DNA from: Chimonanthus salicifolius
Lineage: Eukaryota; Streptophyta; Magnoliopsida; Laurales; Calycanthaceae
DNA: 64,000 nucleotides
Direction: 5' to 3'
Assembly: GCA_013350335.1 (NCBI GenBank)
Contig: CM023539.1
Coordinates: 10,912,302 to 10,976,301, forward strand
Part shown: positions 32,914 to 44,798 of the stretch, piece after piece
Layout: the number at the start of each line of letters is the position of its first letter
Numbering within the stretch: position 1 is the first letter of the stretch
Notes under the pieces: generated by a model
Databases searched by the model: none
Seen by the model: only the letters and a program-made list of their open reading frames with translations
What the model was told of the DNA's origin: nothing
Program-made: the position numbers and the translations under genes

Positions 32914-34834
32914 CTAATATTCCTCCGCAAACTTGGTGGTGAAAGAGTGATGAGTTTGGAGCTAAGCGCGAAGAAGCGTTGTTTCGGTAAACCCTTCGTA
33001 AAGATATCAGAAAGTTGATCCAGTGAGGAGACAAACTGAATCTGATGAGTGCCAACTGTGACCCGTTCACGGATGAAATGATAGTCAAGCTCTATGTGTT
33101 TAGTCAGAGCATGAAAGACAGGATTAGCAGCCAATATGTGGCATGGGATTATTACAAAGAAGGACCGTTGGAGAAAAGAGAGGAAATCCTAGCTCGCGCA
33201 AGAGATTTTGAATCCAAATAGTATCTGCACATGTATAGGCAAGAGCCCTGTATTCGGCTTCGGGCGTTAGAGCGAGAAACAATTGCTTGCTTCTTAGCAC
33301 ACCATGAAATTAAGTTGGGACCTAAGAAAATGCAGTATCCAGTAGTGGAACGAAGACTATTAGGACAACTGGCACAATCAGCATCAGAGTAGGCAACGAG
33401 GCGAAAAGGATGTGCCGCACAGAGGAGATGCAGAACACGACCAAGGGATACTTTGAGATAGCGGAGGATGCATTTGATGGTGTCCAAATGAGATGTACGA
33501 GGCTCACACATAAACTTAAAGGCCATGTGTACAACAAAAGTAATATCTGGTTTGGTGAGAGTGAGATATTGAAGGGCGCCAACGAGATGGCGATACTCAG
33601 AGGGGTCCGAGAGCAGGCTACTAGAGAGAAAAGACAATTGAGTCTTAGGAGCAACAGGCGTTGACCATGTTTTACAGTCAAGCATCTGACGGCGGAGAAA
33701 AATATCCAGGGTGTATTTGGTTTGAGACAAATGCTATCCTTTAGAAGCATCAGTCACTTCAAAGCCCAAGAAGTAATGAAGAGCGCCAAGATCCTTGATT
33801 TCAAATTTGGAGCCCAGTATGTGAATAAAATATTGAAGAAGTGTCGGTGTATTGCCGGTCAAGACGATATCATTAACATAAAGAAGTAGAATCACGATGC
33901 TAGAGTCGTGTCGATAGGTGAGCATAGAGTTGTCAGCCTTGCTTTGAATAAATCCATAAGAGAGAAGAAAAGAGTTGAACCGTTGAAACCACGCTCCGGG
34001 AGCCTGCTTCAAACTATAAATTGTTTTGTTTAGTTTGCAAACATGGTGAGGACGACGAGGATCGAGAAAGCCAGGCGGTTGAACCATATAAACTTCTTAA
34101 CTAAGGTGGCCATGAAGGAAAACATTCTTAACGTCACGCTGGTGAGTGGGCCAAGAAGAGGTGACCGCAAGAATGAGAGCAATGTGGATAGTGGTCGGCT
34201 TGATGACAGGGCTGAAGGTTTCATCATAGTCGATGCCTGCTTGTTGATGAAAACCTTTAGCAACTAGGCGCGCTTTGTGGCGCTAAATGCTACCATCAAA
34301 GTGACTTTTGATTTTAAAGACCCATTTGCAACCAACAGTGTTAAGATTCGGACGTGGTGGAACAAGAGACCAAGTATTTTGCCATAAAAAAGCATTGAAT
34401 TCATCATACATTGCTTGTCTCCAGTCAGCAGAACGGACAACTTGAGTGTAGCAAGTAGGCTCTATATCGAAAAATGAGACCATAAAGGCAAAGGCTTGCG
34501 GGAGGGGGGTGGCGACTAACAAAGGCCACTTTCTTGTTGGGCTTGAAAATATCATCCTTATCACGAGTCATTATAGGGTGAGCATTAGCAGGTGGAGTAA
34601 GATGAACATCTAGAGTGGAGGAAGCAAGAGGTGATGCAGAGGCAGCGATCGTAGATGATGAAGTGTTTGCCTCAGTGGCGACCACTGTAGAGTGTGATGG
34701 TTCTGCAAGAGCGGTGGAAACAGGGGCATGTGTTGTAGAGGCCGTTGAAATAATAAGTGGAATGAAGACCATGTCAGAAGAAGATGTTCTACCAGCTAGT
34801 GTGGAACCAAATACGTAGGGAAAGATTGCTTCAT
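32892..34834 (-). pseudogene. Copia pol 3' half, minus-strand arm (RT and RNase H)
   Basis: Order on the minus strand from 34834: the FPY box just after integrase, a Ser/Thr/Pro linker, FKPNKKVAF, then RT ([41 protein letters not shown], QAPGAWFQRF), a catalytic box that reads YVND instead of YVDD (33869-33880), GSKFEIKDLGALHYFLG, and RNase H (YSDADC, GPNLISWCAKKQ, then TKHIELDYHFIRERV). Frames break repeatedly (34564, 34263, 34087, 33730), so it is dead. Integrase, protease and gag are absent because the fragment begins at the palindrome centre. Confidence 0.9.
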
Positions 34835-34844
34835 TTAACAAACC
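34835..34844. repeat. Loop at the centre of a 2 kb inverted repeat
   Basis: The two copia pol arms are mirror images about 34839/34840. The 10 bases TTAACAAACC-like in the middle do not pair; CGTAGGGAAA (34814-34823) pairs with TTTCCCTACG (34856-34865). Confidence 0.85.
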
Positions 34845-36789
34845 ATGAAACAGTATTTCCCTACGCATCTCGTTCCTCACCAGTTGGTGGAACATCTTCT
34901 TTTAACATGGTCTTCATTCCATTTGTTACTTCGACGGCCTCTACAACACATGTTCCTGTTTCCACCACTCTTGTAGAACCATCTCACTCTATAGTGGTCG
35001 CCACTGAGACGGACACTTCATCATCTACGGTGGTCGCCCCTGAGTCACCTCCTACCTCCTCCACTCTAGATGTTGCTCCTACTCCACTTGATAATGCTCA
35101 CCTTAGGGTGACTTGTGCTAAGGGTGGTATTTTCAAGCCCAACAAGAGAGTGGCCTTTGCTAGTCGCCACCCCCCCCCCCCGCAGGCCTTTGCCTCTATG
35201 GTCTCGTTTTTCAATATAGAGCCTACTTGCTACACTCAAGTTGTCCGCTCTGCTGACTGGAGACAAGCAATGCATGATGAATTCAATGCTCTTTTACAAC
35301 AAAATACTTGGTATTTTCTTCCACCACGTCTGAATCTTAACATTATTGGCTGCAAATAGGTCTTTAAGATAAAACGCTGCTTTGACGGTGGCATTGAGCG
35401 GCACAAAGTGTGCGTTGTTGCTAAAGATTTTCATCAACAAGCAGGCATCGACGATGATAAAACCTTCAGCCCAGTCATCAAGCCACCACTATCCACACTG
35501 TTCTCATTCTTGCGGTCACCTCTTCTGGCCCACTCACCAGCTTGACGTTAAGAGTGTTTTCCTTCATGGCCACCTTAATGAAGAAGTTTATATAGTTCAA
35601 CCGCTTGGCTTTCTTGATCCTCGTAGTCCTCACCATGTTTGTAAACTAAACAAAGCGATTTATAGTTTGAAGCAGGCTCCCGGAGCGTGATTTCAACGGT
35701 TCAACTCTTTTCTTCTTTCTTATGGATTTATTCAAAGCAATGTTGACAACTCTATGCTCACCTATCAACACGACTCCAACATCATGATTCTACTTCTTTA
35801 TGTTAATGATATCCTCTTAACCGGCAATACACCGGCACTTCTTCAATCTTTTATTCACACACTGGGCTCCAAATTTGAAATCAAGGAGCTTGGCACTCTT
35901 CACTACTTCTTGGGCCTTGAAGTGACTTCTATTTCTAAAGGGTTACAATTGTCTCAAACCAAATACACCCTGGATATTCTTCGCTACCATCAGATGCTTG
36001 ACTGCAAACCATGCTCAACGCCTATTGCTGCTAAGACTCAGTTTTCTTCTCTCTCTGGTAGACTGCTCTCGGATCCCTCCGAATATCGCCATCTTGTTGG
36101 CACCCTTAAATATCTCACTCTCACCAGGACAAATATTACTTTCGCGGTACACATGGCCCCTCAGTTTATGCGTGAGCCTCGCACATCTCGTTTGGACGCC
36201 ATCAAATGCATCCTCCGCTATCTCAAAGGCTCCCTTGGTCGTGCTCTGCATCTCCTCCGTGCTACACATCCTCTTTGCCTCTTTGGTTACTCTAACGCTG
36301 ATTGGACCGGTTATCTTGATAGTCGTCGCTCCACTACTGGATCTTGTATTTTCTTGGGTCCAAACTTAATTTCATGGTGTGCTACGAAGAAACCAACTGT
36401 TTCTCCCTCCAGCACCTAAGCCGAATACAGGGCTCTTGCCTATACCGGTGCAGATACTATTTGGATTCAAAATCTCTTGCGCGAGCATGGATTTCCTCTC
36501 TCTTCTCCAATGGTCCTTCTCTGTGATAATCTCAATGCCACATATATGGCTACTAATCCTGTCTTTCATGCTCGGACTAAACACATAGGGCTTGACTATC
36601 ATTTCATTCGTGAACGGGTCACAGCTAGCACTCATCAGATTCGGTTGGTCTCCTCTCTGGATCAACGTGCCGATATCTTTACAAAGAGTTTACCGAAACA
36701 ACGCTTCTCTGCGCTTAGCTCCAAATTCGTAGCTCTTTCACCGGCGAGTTTGCAAGGGAGTATTAATGGAAAGTCCTCACCCAATTGAC
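34845..36789 (+). pseudogene. Copia pol 3' half, plus-strand arm (RT and RNase H)
   Basis: Mirror of the minus-strand arm, with the same domain order: ETVFPYASRSS, linker, IFKPNKRVAFASRH, TCYTQVVRSADWRQAMHDEF, then a nonsense TAG at the Trp of GCKW (35357), RT palm ([31 protein letters not shown] then TGA), YVND at 35799-35810, GTLHYFLGLEV, and RNase H (YSNADW in place of YSDADW, GPNLISWCATKKP, a stop before AEYRALAY, then TKHIGLDYHFIRERV). Several stops and at least one frameshift (about 35520) kill it. Pieces of frame at 35066-35275 and 36015-36269 on the other strand are shadows. Confidence 0.9.
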
Positions 36790-36938
36790 TTTTCGATACT
36801 GTGTGTCTATAAATATTCTCTTCCCCAGTCAAGGGATTGTAATTTGCTTCTGATTGATTCTTTCCTCATTTGTGAGGCTTGTAAATCATTTTTATACTGA
36901 TATTAATAGAGAGGTAAAATTGCCATGTTTCGGGAAAG
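36767..36938 (+). mobile_element. 3' LTR of the plus-strand copia arm
   Basis: Starts TGGAAAGTCCTCACCC after AAGGGAGTATTAA and matches 32738-32913 in reverse. It ends near GCCATGTTTCGGG, 12 to 20 bases before an oppositely oriented primer site. Confidence 0.75.
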
Positions 36939-36949
36939 ATCGTGATTTG

Positions 36950-36961
36950 GCTCTGATACCA
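36950..36961 (-). promoter_or_regulatory. Primer-binding site, minus strand copia C1
   Basis: Reverse complement TGGTATCAGAGC immediately after the minus-strand LTR end CCCTTCA at 36962. Confidence 0.85.
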
Positions 36962-37116
36962 TGAAGGGTTTGGAAACTTATATCCATATAAAAAGGATTT
37001 ACAAACCTGACAAATAAGAAAAGAATCAATCATAAGCAAATTACAATCCCTTGATTGGGGAAGAGAATAATTACAGACACACGGTATCGAAAAGTAAATC
37101 GGGTGAGGACTTTCCA
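36962..37116 (-). mobile_element. 5' LTR of minus-strand copia C1
   Basis: Minus-strand LTR from TGGAAAGTCCTCACCC (37116) to CCCTTCA (36962), lacking about 15 bases near its end relative to the other two copies. With 32738-32913 it brackets the whole inverted structure in one orientation. Outer target duplications do not match. Confidence 0.75.
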
Positions 37117-37373
37117 TTAATATATTTGTTTTGTTCATTTTTGTTTGTGAGAGAGAAAAAATAGTATGTGGTTTTCTATTTGAATTCCTCATCTCACAAT
37201 TTAAATATTAGTGCCATATGGCATACACGTGAAGTTGTGTGCCCGTGATAGCTGAAAATAATTAACATGCACTGCATCATGTTCGAATTCATGCGCCGAA
37301 CCGCCATTTCGACGCATGTGTGTTATTAAATGCACGGTTTGCAAGCGCAATTTCTTTTGATGATTTTGATTTC

Positions 37374-37411
<38 letters not shown>

Positions 37412-37878
37412 TATTTCTTTTGTGTATAAAAGCCAAACGATTGTAAGATGAAAATAACAATGAACAATGAAATGAATTGAATCTTTCTCCTTTCGGTGGA
37501 TTCCCTGTATCTCTCATTTTCTCCTAGGTGGATTTCTGTTTCCCTTCTCCTCTCCAACGACGGTGATCGTGGCTTATCTCTTTCTTCCTTTTCTTTCCCT
37601 CTTTTCTAGCCTCCATGATTTCCTGCATACCGATTGACGGCGTTCGTCGGGCCAAAAAATCCATCTTTTAGCTCTTTCTCTCTGTCCACTTTCATTCTAA
37701 CAGATCTGATTTGGAAAATCTCAGTTTTCCCAACCTGAATCAAAGTATGTCCACGGGTTTCTCCCGTTGCCCGTTGAAGCATTTGTTGCAGTAACAATAG
37801 CCATCATCATCGTAATAGTAGTCGTCGCCATCTCAACGGTACCTGTCACTATTACTAAGTATTGTCACTATTTGCTAC
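37117..37878. other. AT-rich to CT-rich sequence with (TTA)n, possible LTR leader
   Basis: Contains a TTA microsatellite (37377-37411), TGTGTATAAAAGCC (TATA-box-like, near 37420), AACAATGAACAATGAAATG and a CT-rich stretch; this order resembles a copia LTR promoter and leader, but no paired LTR or coding frame supports it. The last five bases, GCTAC, abut the next LTR. Confidence 0.4.
37377..37411 (+). repeat. (TTA)n microsatellite
   Basis: About 11 uninterrupted TTA units. Confidence 0.95.
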
Positions 37879-37975
37879 TGTAATGCCTTGTCCCGCTACG
37901 GGCGCGTTATCTACGAAACATCTCAGAACATCATAAAATGATAGATATCGGGGTAATGTTTTTTTGAAACAGTGT

Positions 37976-38608
37976 AGTGATATCCTGACCCATGAGCCAG
38001 AGGCCAGGCCCTAGATAGGCTGATCCAAGTGAAACTGGGCCATGTTGGACGGGCTCGCGCGTGTGCACGTGTGTGCGCGTGGGGACCCAAAGCGGACAAT
38101 ATCTTGTTGGGCCGAGCCCCAATCCCTTTTTATGGGTCGGGATGTTACAAATGGTATCAGAGCTCCGGGTTCTACACTCGGACTGTGTGGGCTTACTGCC
38201 TTCCACTGGGTTCATTGGGTCGAGTTGAGGGCGGCTCTGGGCTTTAGGGGGGTGGATTGTGATATCCTGACCCATGAGCCAGAGGCCAGGCCCTAGATAG
38301 GCTGATCCAAGTGAAACTAGGCCCTGTCAGTCGGGCCAGCAGAGTGGGCCGATTGGATCCGACAGCCCAGCAGTGGGTGGGAGTTGTGGAAAGTCCCACA
38401 TCGGAAGTTGAGGAGTTTGAGAGGGGGTTTATAAGTAGTCTTTCTCCCTCAAACCAGTAAGACGAGTTTTGGACCCGGACTTGGGCCGGGTCTGATCCAA
38501 AAACCGTGCGGGCTCGCGCGTGTGCACGTGTGTGCACGTGGGGGCCCAAAGCGGACAATATCTTGCTGGGCCGGAGCCCAAGCCCTTTTTATGGGTCGGG
38601 CTGTTACA
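37976..38608 (+). mobile_element. TRIM retrotransposon with target duplication AGTGT
   Basis: Flanked by AGTGT at 37971-37975 and 38609-38613. Left LTR 37976-38149 and right LTR 38258-38608 both run from GTGATATCCTGACCCATGAG to ATGTTACA/CTGTTACA; the left LTR lacks about 180 internal bases, including GTCCCACATCGGAAGT and the TTTATAAG box, that the right one has. Between them: TGGTATCAGAGC (38152-38163), about 85 bases of interior and a polypurine tract GGGCTTTAGGGGGGTGGA (38239-38256). No coding capacity; mobilisation would need another element's enzymes. Confidence 0.9.
38152..38163 (+). promoter_or_regulatory. Primer-binding site of the TRIM
   Basis: TGGTATCAGAGC, two bases after the left LTR end; complementary to plant initiator Met tRNA. 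Confidence 0.9.
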
Positions 38609-39984
38609 AGTGTAGCTACCTCTCGTTCAACGACTAATAAAACAAGATTTGTCATATTGATAACATAACAAACAATCATTGATTGTTTAAATACAGTTAT
38701 ACAGTTATCCAAACAAATCACATACATTAATAAGTTTATAGAATCAAAGGTTTCTCAGCTAGAGCAAAAACACAATCATGTAATATCTAACCACTGCTAC
38801 TCCTCCCAGAAAGTCTCCTCAAGGGACCCACCTAGCCCCTCTGCAATTGGAGTACTTGAAAGGTAAGGGGGGTGAGCTAACCAGCCCAGTGAACATATAA
38901 AGCTTATCACAGGTTAGCAACATAACGTATATCATATATGAAATGTAATGAACGTCATAATAGAATGAATGTCTTCGCACATGAGTATTCAACTGTAGTA
39001 CAAACCACTGGTCCCACTGACCAATCCAATACATCACCTCCATAACTCACAACGGTCCTCCAACAACTCTGGTCTCCCTATCGATACAATGGGAGACCAC
39101 ACAATACACAATAGCCTCAACCGCCAGAATGCAACGGGTAAATCCCCATTCCCTATGGGGTTTCAACCGCTGGAGCATAACAGCGAAGCCAATCTCAAGG
39201 GTAGGTACCTCAGCCGCCGAAAAGCAACGGGGAAACTCGCATTTCCTATGGGGGTCTCGACCGCGGGAGCGTAATGGGGAAGTCCTCCTTATAATCAAAC
39301 CATCATATCAATATAAACATATACACATGTAAACAACCCCTCCATCTCAATATCCAATGACACATTGTTCGTTGTGGATTACCCCATATGCATGTACATG
39401 ATATCATGGTCATGTCTAATAATACAACCATGCTCCAATATAATTAATCAAGATCAACGACACATGCATCGTATGTAACAAGAGCATATAACAAATTATC
39501 TACAGATATACCACCATGCTCATCATGATCACGCTCACATGTTATAAATAATCACACAACATTTTATCAAAAAACTTTCAAGCATCATGTTCAATATCCA
39601 ACGCACATCTCATTCCCATCATAAGTTCACATACATGTTATGATTGAACATAAACATATCACCAACAATTTTCGAACATCAACTCCAATATCCAACGCAT
39701 ATCTCACTCTCATTATAAACTCAATCCCATGTAATAATTAAACATACAACATGTTACCCGCAAGTTTCCAAGTTCAAATAATCATCCATCCGATTACAAT
39801 TCTCCATTAATCGCATATAGTTGGCATGTTTGCACCCGAACGGATCCCTTGCCACATGTTTATTTCAACAGTTCCCTTACCGATTAGCTTAATAAATGAA
39901 GGGACCCATTCAAGTCACTACATGTCCTAGGTTAAAGGTTAAATAGATGTGTGTACATGCTAAAACAGTGATAAGTCCCCTCAC

Positions 39985-40047
39985 AGTGTGTGTGGAGTGG
40001 AAAATCTGAAGCGAGCAAGCGGTTTGAGGGGTTGAAGGGAGCTTATT
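39985..40047 (-). promoter_or_regulatory. Exon-like block in G3 LTR
   Basis: Minus strand: acceptor-like TTGTTTCAACAG, block with CCCTTCAACCCCTC, then CACACT/GTGAGG donor-like end. Same arrangement as at 1797-1855 and 48789-48848, although the surrounding LTR is much diverged. Confidence 0.45.
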
Positions 40048-40854
40048 CTGTTGAAACAAGGAAGAATGAATAAGTAAATAAGGTAAAAAGGGCTAAAATG
40101 ATACCGGACGGAAAACAGGCCCATACTAGATTGGCTCCAAAACGGGCCGAACTGGGCTGGGCTTGAAAATTGGGTCGAGGTGGGCCAGGCCAAAGAGTTG
40201 GGCCTGACCTAACTGGGTCTGCCATAAGTGGGCTGGACCTAACTGGGCCTACCAAAAGTGGGCTGGACCTAACTGGGCCTGGCTGGGCCAGGTCCGAATG
40301 AGCCAGCTGGGTCAGGTCGAGAGATAGAGAAAGAAACAAGGTGGCGGCGGGGTTTAGGGCTTGGTTAGGGTTTAGGGTTTTAAGGAAGGAAGAGGAAGAA
40401 GGAACAAAGAGAGGGATGGCGGCGACGACAGGTAGTGGGGTTTAGGGTTTGAGGGCGGCGAAAGGAGGAAGAGGAAACAGAGAGATGAGTAGCGGGAAAA
40501 GGGAGACAAAGATAGAGGGTGCGGCGGCTAGGGTTTCCAAGGAGATGGTAAGAGGGATTAGGGTTTTGCAAGGGAGAGAAAGAGAGTATATAAAGGGTGA
40601 GGCTAGGGTTTGGCTTTGGGTTAGTGGGTCGGGTCAAAAAAGGCTCACACGGGTTTTGGTTTAGGGATAGGTATCAAAACATTTTTTTTAAATAATAATA
40701 ATAAAAACAAAAATAATAAATCATTGTGTGATTTCCAAATAATTGTTTTTGATAACTCTTTTAATAAACCAAATTATTAAAATACCTCCAAAAAAATAAC
40801 ACAAAATCCGTATATCTGTCTAAAAACCCCGATAAATCAGGTCAAGTCATTACA

Positions 40855-43413
40855 ACACTTCCCTCTTTAAGGAATTTTATCCTCAAAATTCAAATTGAGC
40901 TCATTCCTCTACCTCAAATAAAGCTAGAACATACTTTCACATCGTTGCTTGCTCTCCCAAGTAGAAGACTCTCTACTCTTGCTACCAAACAACTAAACCA
41001 AGCAGGCAATACTGCCGCAAGGTCTCTACTCAGTCGAACCCTCAATCCAAGCTAGTCCCTCCTCAAATGGTTAGCATAATTCTTCTGCCAACTCTAGGCA
41101 GTCAACAACCTCTATCTGATCAGTCTTACCTGCTTTGTAGTCTCATTGACTATACTCAGTCCTGACATCACTATATCACTAATCTTCGCCCAACATAGGG
41201 GTGATCTGCACGGCCTGCCATAAAATGCCTCATGCGGTGCTTCTTGATACTGAGTGACTCTCCCAACTACTACGAAGATCCAAAACTTAAGTTCGGAGTA
41301 TATCCTCTAAGATATGAACGGTCCACTCCGACTGACTATCTGTTTGAGGATGGAATGTTGCAATGAAACAGAACTGTTGCGTCTGAATCTCCAATAAACT
41401 CTGCCAAAATCGAGAAACAAACCTCAGATCCCAATCTGAATCTACATAAACACGCCATGTAGTCTGACGACTACCGTCAACTCAAAGTCTCTAGAGAATC
41501 CGTCACTTTCCTACCAAAGAAATGGGCCAACCTAGCCAATCGATCCACTATGACCCATACTGCATCATGCCCGCGAGGCAACTTCAACAAACCAATAACC
41601 AAAATCCATAATAGCGTGGCCTCACTTCCACTAGAGGATCAAGGAGAATGCAATCTACCAGTGGGTCTCGAGTGCTTTATCTTGATCTACTGGCAAGTTA
41701 AACAACATGTCACAAACTCATCTATTGCCATTTTCATGCTTCTCCAACAGAACTATTGATGTAAATCATGACACATCCCCGTGCAACCCGGATGTGCAGC
41801 AAACCTGGAATGATGGGAGTGTCGCAATACCTCCTCGCGGCACTGTCGGGAGATGGGTATGAAAAGCTTGCCCTGAAAAGTCAAACCACCATCTCGTCTC
41901 GTAATCCATCCAAATGGTCCACTGCCATTGACCACAACGCTCCTCAATGCAATGCACCTCTCATCTGTTTGTGGAGCTCTCAAAACTCTATCATAAATCC
42001 CTGGTGAAACAACCATGCTGTAAAGTCTGGATACTCTATATCCACCAATCAAAGTCAATAAGGCTGCCTCGTTCTGCGACTCAAAGTGTCCACAACTGCA
42101 TTTGCCTTACCAGGTTGATAAGTCAACACGAAGTCGTAGTCATCAAAGTACTCAATCCACCGTTTTTATCTCATATTCAGCTCTTTCTGTGTGAACATAT
42201 ACTTAAGGCTATGATAATCTGAGAAACCTCGAACCTCTCACCATACAAGTAGTGTCTCCAAACCTTAAGTGCAAAAACTACAGCCGCTAAGTCCAAGTCA
42301 TGAATAAAATAATTCTTTTTATGAGTCTTAAACTATCTCGAACCATATGCCACCACTTTCTCATCCTGCATAAGTACACAATCCAAACCATCACCTGAAG
42401 CATTTAGTAGACCGCATAACCACGACCAGAGCGGAAGTCAAACTCTCTTTCAGCCTCTAGAAGGCTATCTCACAAGCTTCGCCTAAATGAATGACACATT
42501 CTCGCGGGCCAACTTTGTCATGGGCGTGGCGATCTTGGAGAAACCTTTGATGAATCATCGATAGTAACCCGCAAGACCCAAAAACTGCATGTCTCGGTCA
42601 TACTCCGCGGTCGTTCTCATCTCATAACAGTCTCGACTTTTGGCAGATCTACCACCACATATTCAACTGACACCTCGTTCCCCAAAAAACTGAACCTCTA
42701 GTAACTCTAACTTACACTTGTTGTACTTCGCATAAAGCTGATGATCCCTCAAGATTTGAAGTACAGTTCTCAGATGCTGCCCTTGCCCCTCCTCTAATGT
42801 TGACCATAACAAGGTGTCCTCAATGAACACTTCCACAAACCGATCTAGGTAGGGTCTGAAGATCTCATTCATTAGGGTCACAAAAGTCGCCGGAGTATTT
42901 GCAACCGCAAATGACATCACCCTAAACTCAAAGTGCCTAAGGCGAATGCGGAAAGTCGTCCTGTCAATAGCACTTTGTACCCCCACCTGATGATAGTTCG
43001 AACAAATGTCTATCTCACACCATGACCTTCTAAGTTGGAGAAACAGTTCATGTAATCAAGCACGAACTCAAGGAGTTATCCCTTTCTTGGTCAACAAAGC
43101 CGGTGCGCTCCAAGAAGGGCGCTGGTCATTTGTAATCAAAAGACTCCAACTCCCTGAGCTGACTCTCTAGCTCCAACACCTCTGCTCGCGCCATCCGAAT
43201 AAATAGCCGAGATAAGAGCCGCATCGAGTAACATATCCACAACAAGCTCTACCTCCCGACGTGGCGACAATCCAAGGAACTTCTCCGGAAGAACATCCAG
43301 GAGCTCTCGGACCACGTGGGACATCTCAACATCCGCTAACCCCGAACTCTCCTCCAACTCAAGCTAGTCACCAAACTGCACAACTCCTTTATGCTCAGAT
43401 TGTAAACCATAAG
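40855..43413 (-). pseudogene. Gypsy pol remnant of G3 (RT, integrase)
   Basis: Minus-strand order from 43357: ELLDVLPEKFLGLSPRREVE (protease to RT linker), RT with FRVMSFAVANTPATFVTLMN and RPYLDRFVEVFIEDTLLWS (42663-42986), where the catalytic box is FIED instead of FIDD; then an eroded RNase H; the integrase zinc-binding part with REEVLRHSHHSRFAAHPGCT (41753-42058); the integrase core with PRGHDAVWVIVDRLARLAHF (about 41500-41590) and PQTDSQSEWTVHILEDIL (about 41310-41370); and a polypurine end GAATTTTGAGGATAAAATTC just before the LTR at 40854. Many stops and gaps. Gag and the 5' LTR are missing because the plus-strand nest starts at 43414. The RT-before-integrase order is that of Metaviridae-type elements. 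Confidence 0.85.
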
Positions 43414-44755
43414 TGTGATGACCTGACCCGGAGTAGCGGGTCAGCAGAAGTGGGTAAAATTAGTTAGAAATTGACATTGTTCGTATTAGTATGTAATTTT
43501 ATTTTATTGAAAATATTTGGCAAAAACACACCTTCTTCTCAATTAGAAATCTACAAAATTATCCCCTTCGAGTTGAAATTAAGTAAATGGAAAATTTAAT
43601 TATCAAATTAAATTTTAATTCCAAAAGTCAAAATTTCAACTAGAATTATTCAATTAAAATCTAAGATTTATAATTTTGAGTGGACCCATGGGACCCACAT
43701 TTCTTGGTTGAACTATTACATAAATTAGTTTTATAAAATTTCTTTTACATTAAAAAATTACTTAGTTGGATTTCTTTTATGAATATGCATCTGTTTAAAA
43801 TAAATTTTTAAAATACTCAACTCGTGCAGGCCCTTTTTACCCACAGCCCTTTCGATACTCTCTTTCCCCTAAATCCCTAACTCTCTATGGAAACCCAAAC
43901 CCCTTCCGTTTCACTCTCCTTTCCAAACTCCATCGTCTCACCTAGTGAGATTTCGCTAAAAAATCGATTCCTTTCCCCTCCTTCCTTCTTCATAACGGAA
44001 ACAAACACCTGATGTCTTCCACCTTTAACTCTCCAGATCTGAATCCTTTTCAGAATGATCCAGCCAACTACTATTTCTATATCGATCCATGTGATTTCGG
44101 CAAAACCCTTCCCTTTATTTTCAATATCTCTCACCTTTTCGCTGATAATCGACGAAGACAACCACTTTCAGAAGCATCCACCACTGTTTACAAGCAACCA
44201 GTTCAAATCTGTGCTCCTCTCTCGGTGAGTTCTCTTCTCTTGTTTTTCCCTTCCTGTTGTTCGAGATACACAATAGTGCTTTGTTGTGCCAAACATCACC
44301 TTCTTACTATTTTGTTGTTCCATCCGTCTTTATTTAAATGAGAAATCTTTCTTATGTTCATGCTAGGCCTTTAAGTTGGTACACCAACGGAATCTTGATT
44401 TCAACCAAGCATGAATTTCTTTAATTTCTTTCCATTCTTTTTACTCTTTTCTTTATTGTTCAATCCAGCCTTGATTAACAATGGTCTTCTTCATGTATTC
44501 TTTGAATAAAATAATTTCCTGCAAACTTCCTTGAGTGGGACGATTTCCTACATATGCAATACACATGTTTTGCTCTCTTGAAGTATTTTCATATTACCTC
44601 TAGTTAATTATATTAATTCCGTTTATTACTTTTAAATTCATTTTATCAGATTTTTTTTTTAAAACCATTCATATCCGATTTAAGCCATTTTCAAAATGTA
44701 AAATTGAAAGTTCCTGACCATTTATTTATTTCGTGGTTTGAGCACCAAAGAAATT

Positions 44756-44798
<43 letters not shown>

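Larger units (their letters stand above)
37879..40854 (-). mobile_element. 3' LTR of gypsy element G3, containing a TRIM
   Basis: Minus-strand LTR beginning TGTAATGACTTGACC at 40854 and ending CGTAGCGGGACAAGGCATTACA at 37879 (split here as GTAGCGGGAC and CATTACA), close to the end of solo LTR S1 (GTAGCGGGACGAG, GTTGTTACA). Without the nested TRIM and its duplicated bases it is about 2.3 kb. It has GGGCC-rich repeats (40100-40310), an exon-like block (39985-40047), a 93-base pair of repeats with CCGCC.GAA.GCAACGGG at 39121 and 39214, and the conserved AGCTCACC/CACTGGGCT motif (38863-38892). Frames inside are low complexity. Confidence 0.8.

Noticed and set aside
44012..44341. 109-codon frame in the E3 LTR as a host gene
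   Set aside because: It lies wholly in an LTR, reads through a consensus donor at 44224, and has no recognisable domain.
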